A stretch of 13,298 bases of DNA from an uncultured Eubacteriales bacterium (GTDB lineage: Bacteria; Bacillota; Clostridia; Oscillospirales; Oscillospiraceae), in assembly GCA_900554705.1 (NCBI GenBank), contig USIH01000046.1, forward strand, positions 1 through 13,298, written 5' to 3'. A program made the translations under genes and the position numbers. Positions 7,635 to 13,298 of the stretch are shown piece by piece (the stretch's first letter is position 1; each line of letters opens with the position of its first letter). The notes below the pieces were generated by a model. That model searched no databases and was not told where the DNA came from. It worked only from the letters and a program-made list of their open reading frames with translations.

Positions 7635-7715
7635 CCCAAAAGCACCTGAGGCTCCACAGGATCGCCCTGCTTGCGTCAGGGCGCACCATGAAAGCCTGAA
7701 AAAACGGCAAAACGC

Positions 7716-7755
7716 GCAGCACCGCCGCGAGGAACCCTCCTCGCGGCGGTGCTGC
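7716..7755. terminator. GC-rich 18-bp hairpin between the SLH gene and yfcE, probable terminator
   Basis: GCAGCACCGCCGCGAGGA (7716-7733) pairs perfectly with 7738-7755 around a 4-base loop. No U-run follows immediately on the plus strand; a T-run comes about 15 bases later, at 7770-7775. The stem ends one base before the -35 of the next promoter, so it insulates the upstream gene from yfcE. A weaker 7-bp hairpin (7663-7683, CGCCCTG arms) lies closer to the SLH stop. Confidence 0.55.
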
Positions 7756-7784
7756 TTGACAAGCGCGTTGTTTTTCCGTATAAT
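7756..7784 (+). promoter_or_regulatory. Perfect consensus sigma-A promoter of yfcE
   Basis: TTGACA (7756-7761), a 17-base spacer and TATAAT (7779-7784) match the consensus exactly. The predicted start near 7791 leaves a leader of about 18 bases containing GGGAGG. This rules out coding starts upstream of 7791. Confidence 0.9.
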
Positions 7785-7808
7785 CGAGAAAAAACGGGAG
7801 GATACGCT

Positions 7809-8354
7809 ATGAAATGGATGATCGCCTCTGACCTGCACGGCTCGGCCGCCTTCTGCCAAGCCATGCTGCGACGCTTTCAAGAGGAGAACGCGGATCGGCT
7901 TCTTTTGCTCGGTGACCTGCTTTACCACGGGCCGCGCAACGACCTGCCGGAGGGCTACGCCCCGAAGGAGGTCATCGCGCAGCTCAACGCCGTGCGGGAG
8001 CGCCTTCTCTGCATTCGGGGCAACTGCGACGCGGAGGTCGATCAGATGGTGCTGCAATTTCCCATTCTGGCCGAATATGCCGTCCTGCCCTACCAAGACC
8101 GGCTGATCTACGCTTCACACGGCCATATTTGGAACCCGCAGCACCTTCCGCCTCTCTGTGGCGGCGACGTCTTCCTCTTCGGCCACACCCATATTCCCTT
8201 CTGTGAGAAGGTCGGCGGCGTTCTCTGTCTCAATCCCGGCTCCGTCTCTCTGCCGAAGCAGGACAGTCCGCGCAGCTACATGACCTTCCGAAACGGAACG
8301 TTCGAGTGGAAAGCGCTTGACACCGGCGCCACCTACCGCACGGCGCTTCTGTAG
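7809..8354 (+). CDS. yfcE: YfcE/MJ0936-type metallophosphoesterase (phosphodiesterase)
   Basis: A cytoplasmic metal-dependent phosphodiesterase of 181 residues, close to the 184 of E. coli YfcE. The calcineurin-like metal ligands appear in order: ASDLHG (Asp-x-His), LLLGDLLYHGPRND, IRGNCD, ASHGH and FGHTH, followed by LNPGSVSLPK. Family members are Mn-dependent and hydrolyse model phosphodiesters; the physiological substrate is unresolved. ATG 7809 was chosen because GGGAGG lies seven bases upstream and the transcript is predicted to begin near 7791. A longer in-frame GTG at 7749 would lie inside the upstream hairpin, ahead of the promoter. The gene appears monocistronic, between its own promoter and the terminator at 8416. 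High constitutive expression is suggested by the consensus promoter. Confidence 0.93.
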   Translation: MKWMIASDLHGSAAFCQAMLRRFQEENADRLLLLGDLLYHGPRNDLPEGYAPKEVIAQLNAVRERLLCIRGNCDAEVDQMVLQFPILAEYAVLPYQDRLIYASHGHIWNPQHLPPLCGGDVFLFGHTHIPFCEKVGGVLCLNPGSVSLPKQDSPRSYMTFRNGTFEWKALDTGATYRTALL

Positions 8355-8415
8355 CGCGACCGCCGCTCGCTTAGATTTTGACGGAACAATATGCTCACGC
8401 TCGTCGGCACATAAT

Positions 8416-8460
8416 ACAGCGCCTCGGCTTCCTTCGTGGAAACCGAGGCGCTGTTCTCTT
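8416..8460 (+). terminator. Rho-independent terminator of yfcE
   Basis: ACAGCGCCTCGG (8416-8427) pairs perfectly with CCGAGGCGCTGT (8443-8454), with an inner TTCC/GGAA extension. The T-rich TCTCTTGTT follows. It lies 62 bases after the yfcE stop. It may also stop minus-strand transcription from the TIR gene, which ends at 8516, although the U-tract on that side is weaker. Confidence 0.82.
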
Positions 8461-8515
8461 GTTCGGGTCTTTCGTGCCGCAAAGGCACTATGAAAAGCTA
8501 TGTCGCAGAGATTTC

Positions 8516-11317
8516 TCAGCCGTTCTCCGGCAGCTTGACGCCGCTCCATCCGGAGACTTCACACTGACCGTACTCGTTATCCCCGACCGCAACGACCGTC
8601 CCGTCACTTTTCAGGCCGACCGTATGATAGTCGCCCGCAGAGATCGCCACAATGCCCGTCCAGCCAGAAACGTTACATTGCCCATTGTTGTTCCTGCCGG
8701 TCGCAACAACTGTTCCGTCACTTTTTAGGCCGACCGTATGATACCCGCCCGCAGAGATCGCCACAATGTCCGTCCAGCCAGAAACGTCACATTGCCCGTT
8801 GCTGTTCTTGCCGGTCGTAACGACCGTTCCGTCACTTTTCAGGCCGACCGTATGAAAGGCACTCGTAGAGATCGCCACAATGTCCGTCCAGCCAGAAACG
8901 TCACATTGCCCGTCGCCTTTACGCCCGACCGCAACGACCGTCCCATCGCCTTTTAGGCCGACCGTATGATTGCCACCCGCAGAGATCGCAACAATATCCG
9001 TCCAGCCCGAAACATCGCATTGCCCACCGTCGTTGTTTCCGACGGCGACAACTGTTCCGTCGCTTTTTAGACCTACCGTATGATCTTTACCCGCAGAGAT
9101 CGCCACGATGTCCGTCCAATCCGAGACATTGCATTGCCCTTCGAGGTCGTTCCCAATCGCAACGACTGTTCCGTCACTTTTTAAGCCAATTGTATGAAGA
9201 TCCCCCGCAAAAATTGCTACAATATCCGTCCAGTTCGAGACATCACACTCCCCACCGAGGTTCCAGCCGACCGCAACGACCGTCCCGTCACTCTTTTGGC
9301 CAACTGTATGGGCGAAACCCGCGGCAACCGCGTCCCGCTCCGCGATGCGATCCCAGAGCGCAGCGCTGCGCTCCTTTGCGTCTGAAAAATCTCCGAGCTT
9401 TTCAAAGGCGATCGCCGCCTGCGCCAACATCCCGTCCCTCTCAAGGGTCGCAGCGACGGTATAGATCTTCTCCTTGCTGTCCTTATAGCCGTCCAGCGCT
9501 TCAAACGCCGCGATCGCCTCGTCGTACTTTCCCTCGTCCATCAGGGCGATCGCATCGTTGTATTTGCCGTTCGGAAGAATGACCGTTATCAGCACGATAA
9601 CAAAGGCAATGCAGGCGCACACGATCGGCGCTGTAATTGCTATGATCTTCTTGCGCTTTTTTGCAGCCTTTTCGGCGGCAAGGCGCTCAGCTTCCGCCTT
9701 GCGCTCTGCCTCCAAGCGCTCGGCCTCCGCCTTGCGCTTTGCCTCCAGACGGTCAGCCTCTTCTTTCGCTTTAATTTCTTCGATCCTCTTTTGGCAGACG
9801 GCGATCTGCGCGTCGGCATCCTTCCAGCCGGAGATAGACTGAAACAGTTTTATTGCATCTTCATAAGAAGTGATGCGTTCGCGGGTCATCTGCATCTTCG
9901 CAGAGGAGTAAATCGTGTCCTTTCGGCAAACCTCCGCATCGTCCATGCACTGCTGCGCCAGTGTATCGGCATCCCGAAAACCGGAGATCGTCCTGAATTC
10001 CTCCGCCGCGGCCTTATAGGCGGCCTCGTCGCGTGCCGCGTTTCTCGCGCTGACCGCATTGTCGTAAATACGGGTCAGCCGCGCGTTTTCGTTGCGTTCG
10101 TTGATCTGCGTGATATACCCGCGCAGCTCGGCCGCTGTCTTCTCGTCACCGAAACGGATGACCTTGGCAAAGTTATCGCGGTCATCAAACGGCTGGGCGC
10201 AGTCGGCAAGCAGCTTGCGTTTTTTCACCTTTAGCTCCGCCATCAGCTTCCCGAGATACGCTTCCGCATTCTTCGGGTCGATGTCCAGCACCTTTTCGCA
10301 GTAAATGTCCGCATCGCGCCAATTTCCGTCCTCCAAGAAGAGGAACACCCGCTCCAAGAGAGGTTCAACATGGTTCGTGCCGACGATCACGGGTTCCTTT
10401 GCTGTCGCTTTCTGTGCGCCTGCGCCAAGGATTTTTTGAATCCCTCGGATCAGGTCCTGCATAAAGCCCAGCTTGGACATATCCTGCGCCTGTAGGTGAG
10501 AGAATTCCTCCGGCAGATCGTAGGGATCCATGTCACGGTAAGCGGGGATCAGCACCTTCTTGCCGCCGCTGTTCTTCACAAGCGCCAAATAGCGGCTCCA
10601 TTCGTTCTTCACCCAGACGGCGCTAAAATACTCCGGCTTTGTGCCCAGCACCACCATGACCTTGGCGCTGTTCAGCGCCGCGAAGATGTACGGCTCATAG
10701 GCGGTGCCCAGCTTGTCCTCCAGCGTGATGCGGGAGAAAAACACCTTGAACCCCTCCTGCGTGAGCTGGTGGTACAGCTCGTTTGCAAGCACGCTGTCCT
10801 GCGTCCGGCGGCCGCTGCTGTCCGTCTCCTTGTAGCAGATGAAGACGTCGAAGGGTTCCTCCTTCTGAGAGATCGCAAGAATGCCCTTCTGAATTTCGTC
10901 GATCGTCTTCGCCTCTGCCTCATAAATGCGCTTCTGGTAGCCGTCGGCGTAGCGCAGCGCGGACTTATAGTCCTCGTCTGCGAAGATCGAAGTAAACTGC
11001 GCACGGTTCACCGTCGGCACACGCTTATGCGTGGTCGGGTCCTCGACATACTCAATGCCGTAGCGGCAGAGGACAAGCGACCAGTACGCCTCCGCGTCGG
11101 TGTTGTCCTCGTTGAGGATCTGCTCATAGATGCCCGCCGCCTTGTCAAAGTCGTTGTTCCGGCGGAAATGGTTCGCGCGGTCATAGAGGTTTGCGCGGCG
11201 GTCATCATCGAGCCTTGGCAGCGTCTGCTGCGTGCCGCAGTATTCGCAGGTCGCCACGGTTTCGTTCCCGCTGATCTCAAGCGCCCCGCCGCACATTTTA
11301 CATTTGAAGATCGACAT
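8516..11317 (-). CDS. Predicted transmembrane TIR-domain protein: zinc ribbon, TPR-like helices, TIR, coiled coil, membrane segment, seven RCC1-like repeats
   Basis: The 933 residues read, in order: zinc ribbon (Cys6, Cys9, Cys24, Cys27); TPR-like helices 40-90; TIR domain about 155-290 with box 1 FDVFICYKE, BB-loop region ITLEDKLGTAYEPYI, and AVWVKNEWSRYLAL, whose Glu239 aligns with the catalytic glutamate of NAD-cleaving TIR domains; TPR-like helices about 315-510; charged coiled coil 515-556; one membrane segment 557-582 preceded by KKRKK; short TPR-like helices 585-660; seven 38-residue RCC1-like units 665-925. The basic flank predicts TIR inside and propeller outside. Bacterial TIR domains often deplete NAD in anti-phage defence, but signalling or scaffold roles exist. 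ATG 11317 has only a weak TAGGGTAG ribosome site; MSIFKCKMCGG fits a native start. No partner gene adjoins. The N-terminal 300 residues resemble a conserved gut-clostridial family (from memory). Domain calls are strong; function is inferred. Confidence 0.9.
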   Translation of the reverse strand: MSIFKCKMCGGALEISGNETVATCEYCGTQQTLPRLDDDRRANLYDRANHFRRNNDFDKAAGIYEQILNEDNTDAEAYWSLVLCRYGIEYVEDPTTHKRVPTVNRAQFTSIFADEDYKSALRYADGYQKRIYEAEAKTIDEIQKGILAISQKEEPFDVFICYKETDSSGRRTQDSVLANELYHQLTQEGFKVFFSRITLEDKLGTAYEPYIFAALNSAKVMVVLGTKPEYFSAVWVKNEWSRYLALVKNSGGKKVLIPAYRDMDPYDLPEEFSHLQAQDMSKLGFMQDLIRGIQKILGAGAQKATAKEPVIVGTNHVEPLLERVFLFLEDGNWRDADIYCEKVLDIDPKNAEAYLGKLMAELKVKKRKLLADCAQPFDDRDNFAKVIRFGDEKTAAELRGYITQINERNENARLTRIYDNAVSARNAARDEAAYKAAAEEFRTISGFRDADTLAQQCMDDAEVCRKDTIYSSAKMQMTRERITSYEDAIKLFQSISGWKDADAQIAVCQKRIEEIKAKEEADRLEAKRKAEAERLEAERKAEAERLAAEKAAKKRKKIIAITAPIVCACIAFVIVLITVILPNGKYNDAIALMDEGKYDEAIAAFEALDGYKDSKEKIYTVAATLERDGMLAQAAIAFEKLGDFSDAKERSAALWDRIAERDAVAAGFAHTVGQKSDGTVVAVGWNLGGECDVSNWTDIVAIFAGDLHTIGLKSDGTVVAIGNDLEGQCNVSDWTDIVAISAGKDHTVGLKSDGTVVAVGNNDGGQCDVSGWTDIVAISAGGNHTVGLKGDGTVVAVGRKGDGQCDVSGWTDIVAISTSAFHTVGLKSDGTVVTTGKNSNGQCDVSGWTDIVAISAGGYHTVGLKSDGTVVATGRNNNGQCNVSGWTGIVAISAGDYHTVGLKSDGTVVAVGDNEYGQCEVSGWSGVKLPENG
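8543..9325 (-). repeat. Seven 114-bp coding repeats (38-residue RCC1-like blades)
   Basis: The conserved histidine of HTVGLKSDGTVVAVG recurs at residues 670, 708, 746, 784, 822, 860 and 898, exactly 38 apart. Each unit has GQCxVSGWTDIVAISAG. DNA identity between units is high, which permits unequal recombination. Changes concentrate at two spots: the residues just before HTVG, and the tip after VAVG (for example NNDG, RKGD, KNSN, RNNN, DNEY). Seven blades are what one RCC1 propeller needs. Confidence 0.9.
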
Positions 11318-11411
11318 ATTATCTACCCTATTCTTTCATTTTTCTATTACGCTCCCGACACGTGCATAAGCAGCCGCATCAAAAGCACAACGCGAGCCTT
11401 TAACTGTCAAC

Positions 11412-11440
11412 ATTATACTGCAAAACCGCAAAAATCTCAA
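11412..11440 (-). promoter_or_regulatory. Sigma-A promoter of the TIR gene
   Basis: On the minus strand, TTGAGA (11440-11435) and TATAAT (11417-11412) are separated by 17 bases. The start near 11405 gives a leader of about 88 bases. No operator palindrome was recognised around it. Confidence 0.7.
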
Positions 11441-11480
11441 CCGTTTTTGTGCAAAAATCGCCGCACCCGTAGTCTTGAAG

Positions 11481-11516
11481 CCCCCACCGCACCCAAGCTC
11501 CCTCTGTGTCAGGCAG
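11481..11516. repeat. Degraded copy of the palindromic element's left end
   Basis: CCCCCACC followed by ACCCAAGCTCCCTCTGTGTC resembles CCCCCACCCAAGGCTCCCCTGTGTAAGG of the intact element 45 bases further right. The following GGGGAG arm is not kept. It looks like a mutated half-element or a partial tandem duplication. Confidence 0.5.
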
Positions 11517-11536
11517 GATGGCTGCGAGCGCCCCCA

Positions 11537-11702
11537 CCCAAGGCTCCCCTGTGTAAGGGGAGCTGTCAGCCGTTAGGCTGACTGAGGGGTTGACGGTTGG
11601 CAACTACGTATTGGAGAAAGTGCGGATGAATGCGGCAGGCTTGACAACCCCTCCGGCGCGGCTTCGCCGCACCACCTCCCCTTACACAGGGGAGGCTTTG
11701 GG
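11537..11702. mobile_element. MITE-like palindromic repeat, about 166 bp, no coding capacity
   Basis: The ends are inverted repeats: AAGGCTCCCCTGTGTAAGGGGAG (11540-11562) against the complement of 11675-11698. Each end carries its own CTCCCC/GGGGAG hairpin, then a second, different hairpin (GTCAGCC-GTTA-GGCTGAC on the left; GCGGC-TTC-GCCGC on the right), and then GAGGGGTTG. About 50 bases of unique sequence lie between. Related hairpin repeats are, as I recall, scattered through genomes of gut clostridia. No target-site duplication is obvious. It could be a miniature transposon, or an RNA-level double hairpin acting in termination or mRNA stability. Confidence 0.65.
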
Positions 11703-11759
11703 GTGCGTGCTGCTTTCGTGCGTTTTTCAATGCTGAGGCACCTTCTCACAGATAGTGCA

Positions 11760-11789
11760 AGCCGCCTCACCGAAAACGGTGGGGCGGCT
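11760..11789 (-). terminator. Hairpin just after the YczE-type gene, possible terminator
   Basis: AGCCGCCTCACCG (11760-11772) and CGGTGGGGCGGCT (11777-11789) pair over 13 positions with one mismatch, around an AAAA loop. The hairpin begins five bases past the stop codon of the minus-strand gene. There is no clear U-run after it on that strand (TTGCACTAT), so intrinsic termination would be weak. Confidence 0.45.
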
Positions 11790-11794
11790 CTGTA

Positions 11795-12478
11795 CTATGC
11801 TTCAAAGAAGCTGCGCAGCTTCAGCGCGTCACGGAAGAGGAAATGTCCGTCGAGAAATCTTCCGAACCCGCCGACCAGTGAGCCGTTGACAAGCGCGCAG
11901 ACGATCGTGCCGAGCTTTACGCCCTGAAACGTTCCGAAGCCGAAGAAAAGAAAGGACAGGGCAAGACCGAAGAGGCAGCTACAGCAGTCGTAGATCGTTT
12001 TGACCCTGCCAACGTCCTTTCCGTACTTTGCCGACAGCTCCTTGACCAACAGCTCATAGGCCTCCGGCGGGAAGTAGGAATGGAAGAACAGCGCAACGCC
12101 GACGGCGCACAGCAGCATACCGGCGATATAATACGGAAAGCGCACGGCGTAAGCGTGCGACGGATCGACAAGGCCGAGAAAGAGATCCAGCGCCGCGCCG
12201 TAGAGCACAGCGGTGAGGAAGGAAAACAGGTATCCCTTTTTGAATTTTCCCATGCACAGCGCAAGCGCGACCAGCAGCACCGCCTGCAAAATGTATTCCG
12301 ACACGCCGAAGGAATACCACGGCAGATACTGCGAGAGCTTCAGATGCAGCAGATAGGCCGGCGCGACGACCATGGACACGCCGAAATCTGCGCGCTCCAT
12401 GAGCGCCGTCCCAAGCGCTAAGATGAGAATGCCGAGCGCATAGGCCGCTTCCGAGTAAAACACCTTTTTCCGTTTCAT
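11795..12478 (-). CDS. YczE/YyaS/YitT-type integral membrane protein
   Basis: This 227-residue protein, MKRKKVFYSEAAYALGILIL..., shows about six hydrophobic segments, near residues 12-29, 61-78, 84-103, 115-134, 165-182 and 185-203. The ADFGVSMVVAP motif after the first segment and the GxxxDxxL pattern near 94-102 suit the YczE-like family, in which the biochemical function is unknown. ATG 12478 was chosen because a strong ACGGAGG ribosome site lies seven bases upstream and the basic N-terminus is typical. The frame is also open further upstream into the acetyltransferase remnant, so a longer fused product is formally possible, but the internal ribosome site favours separate translation. It is probably co-transcribed with the upstream acetyltransferase gene. 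Confidence 0.82.
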   Translation of the reverse strand: MKRKKVFYSEAAYALGILILALGTALMERADFGVSMVVAPAYLLHLKLSQYLPWYSFGVSEYILQAVLLVALALCMGKFKKGYLFSFLTAVLYGAALDLFLGLVDPSHAYAVRFPYYIAGMLLCAVGVALFFHSYFPPEAYELLVKELSAKYGKDVGRVKTIYDCCSCLFGLALSFLFFGFGTFQGVKLGTIVCALVNGSLVGGFGRFLDGHFLFRDALKLRSFFEA

Positions 12479-13009
12479 AAAAATACCTCCGTAGTTTTTT
12501 GCCGTTTGGTACAGAAACGGAAAAAGATGTTTGTCCGCACAACGGGCGGACGATTGGTTCCGATGGATGTACATTCTGGAAGGCTCCGGTTCGCCGTCGC
12601 CCTGCACCATGCAGAAAAACGACCAGCCGTAGCGCTCATAAAAGGAAGTGTGGTCAGTCGGAAGATAGAGCGCATCGACGCCGCGCATTTTCATGTCGGC
12701 GCAGACGAAATGCAGAAGCGCGCCCGCGATACCACGGCACCGGTGATCCGACTCCGTGTATACGGCGCAGACGTTGGGCGTAAGGTCGTGTCTATTGTGA
12801 AAATCGTTTTCGATCACGCCCATACCGGCGACGATCCGCGTATCCTCGATCGCCAGATACCACTGCGGGACGGCACACGCGCCGGAAATGCAGTCCTCCA
12901 TGCTTGTAAGGTAAGCACTCTCGGGAACGCCCCATTTTTCATGAAACCACTGCGCGGCCGCCGCTTTTCACTGTGGTGCGTCTGCCAATCGTATGATCTT
13001 GTAGTCCAT
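12479..13009 (-). pseudogene. GNAT-family N-acetyltransferase, broken by an in-frame TGA and lacking its own stop
   Basis: ATG 13009 has a well-placed CGGAG ribosome site and begins MDYKIIRLADAPQ, but codon 14 is TGA (12970-12968). The same frame then continues with KAAAAQWFHEKWGVPESAYL and the GNAT core. That core includes VCAVYTESDHRCRGIAGALL (acetyl-CoA loop, motif A) and FYERYGWSF (motif B), ending near RMYIHR (12560). Family members are about 150 residues long, so the TGA interrupts an otherwise complete protein. No stop follows MYIHR: 27 further codons lead in frame into the YczE-type start. The first in-frame ATG after the TGA is 12901, which would lose the N-terminal strand and helix and has no good ribosome site. 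A sequencing error, a recent nonsense mutation or TGA readthrough would each explain this. The substrate is unknown. Confidence 0.75.
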
Positions 13010-13121
13010 GGGATACTCCGATATTTTGCCGTTTTTCTCTTTTCTCCGGAAACGACGATTTGAGAGAAGGGGAAAAGGGAAGAGAACCAATAAGAAACGT
13101 AATTTTGATAGAAATCCGTCA

Positions 13122-13174
13122 AGGGGGTGCAACTACGGTTCGGAGGGGGGCAGTTCTCGATTTGAGGGGGTGCA
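13122..13174. repeat. Three evenly spaced G-rich direct repeats, possible transposon end or binding-site array
   Basis: AGGGGGTGCA (13122-13131), AGGGGGGCA (13144-13152) and AGGGGGTGCA (13165-13174) recur every 21-22 bases, about two helical turns. On the minus strand they read as TGCACCCCCT boxes. A further CTCAAATCG match lies at 13056-13064, echoing the one beside the third repeat. Multiple terminal boxes are typical of IS21-family ends, but no transposase gene is present, so the identity is uncertain. Confidence 0.5.
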
Positions 13175-13186
13175 AATTATCATTGT

Positions 13187-13298
13187 TTAGTATATCAGAT
13201 GCAGCAATCTTTCCATTTTACCATCCCACTCTCTGCTGGAATCGGCGCACTCTTTCAGTTCGATTTCGACTTCAGCATTTATCGGCAGGTTTTTCTTA
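13187..13298 (-). CDS. 3' end of an unrecognised gene (36 residues, cut by window edge)
   Basis: On the minus strand, a frame open from the window edge ends at TAA 13189-13187. It codes for KKNLPINAEVEIELKECADS and a further 16 residues ending LLHLIY. The composition (alternating charged and hydrophobic residues, few rare codons) looks coding, and the other two minus frames are stopped early. I do not recognise the family. The G-rich repeats begin 13 bases after its stop and separate it from the acetyltransferase remnant. Confidence 0.4.
   Translation of the reverse strand, partial: KKNLPINAEVEIELKECADSSREWDGKMERLLHLIY

Larger units (their letters stand above)
11318..11794. other. 477-base non-coding interval between the TIR gene and the YczE-type gene
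   Basis: From right to left on the minus strand it holds a hairpin after the YczE-type stop (11760-11789), a MITE-like palindromic element (11537-11702), a degraded copy of its end (11481-11516) and the promoter of the TIR gene (11412-11440). No convincing coding region was found on either strand. Confidence 0.75.

Noticed and set aside
7749..7808. Upstream GTG start for yfcE adding 20 residues
   Set aside because: The GTG is inside the GC-rich hairpin and before the consensus promoter's start near 7791; ATG 7809 has a ribosome site and matches the family N-terminus.
5829..8096. Long open frame (755 codons) on the minus strand opposite the SLH gene and yfcE
   Set aside because: Its translation is low-complexity Val/Gly/Ala/Arg-rich, it covers two well-supported plus-strand genes, and it has no recognisable domain. 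GC-rich genes with biased codon use often leave the opposite strand open.
8474..8488. GTGCC/GGCAC hairpin downstream of the TIR gene stop as its terminator
   Set aside because: The stem is only 5 bp and there is no U-run after it on the minus strand.
8543..9325. Direct repeats as a possible CRISPR-like array
   Set aside because: The period is 114 bp with no repeat/spacer alternation, and the array is in frame within the TIR gene as RCC1-like blades.
10496..11581. 361-codon plus-strand frame opposite the TIR gene
   Set aside because: It overlaps the conserved zinc ribbon and TIR coding sequence, shows no known domain, and runs into the palindromic element.
11795..12901. A designed GNAT-YczE fusion protein of 368 residues
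   Set aside because: The YczE-type part has its own strong ribosome site, the GNAT part has a better start at 13009 cut off by TGA, and the 27-residue linker looks like translated leader.
13122..13174. G-runs as an intramolecular G-quadruplex
   Set aside because: Only three long G-runs are present and the loops are 13-16 bases, longer than usual for stable quadruplexes.

Overview
The window looks like chromosome of a fairly GC-rich Gram-positive anaerobe, most plausibly a gut clostridium of the Oscillospirales type. This is inferred from AGGAGG-type ribosome sites, near-consensus sigma-A promoters, a large secreted SLH-domain protein with clostridial cysteine-rich repeats, a YczE-type membrane protein, and a zinc-ribbon/TIR protein of a kind I recall from gut clostridia. 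No rRNA, tRNA or CRISPR array was seen.

Left part (1-1661): a heavy-metal-associated (HMA) protein, cut by the window edge, is divergent from a regulator fusing an ArsR/SmtB domain to an AraC-type DNA-binding domain. Their overlapping promoters share one 20-bp palindrome, so this is a self-contained metal-response switch. The regulator converges on an Sfp-type phosphopantetheinyl transferase. Both stop codons lie inside one perfect 21-bp hairpin that can terminate both transcripts.

Middle (1662-8500): a 1908-residue surface protein has a signal peptide, beta-helix-like repeats, an InlB-like unit, three 107-residue cysteine repeats, a GLUG-like region, a second InlB-like unit, about five shorter cysteine repeats and three SLH domains. 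Its promoter carries a partial look-alike of the metal-switch operator. It is followed by a YfcE-type phosphodiesterase with a perfect consensus promoter and its own terminator.

Right part (8516-13298), all genes on the minus strand: a 933-residue protein predicted to place a zinc ribbon, TPR-like helices and a TIR domain (with the expected NADase glutamate) in the cytoplasm, cross the membrane once, and display a seven-blade RCC1-like propeller outside. This receptor-like architecture is the most interesting object here. Then come a MITE-like palindromic element, a YczE-type membrane protein, a GNAT acetyltransferase gene broken by an in-frame TGA and lacking its own stop, three regularly spaced G-rich repeats resembling a transposon end or operator array, and the 3' end of an unrecognised gene.

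Most units appear to be transcribed separately. The only clear functional pairing is the HMA protein with its regulator. The metal switch and the cysteine-rich surface protein may be linked through the operator look-alike, but that is speculative.
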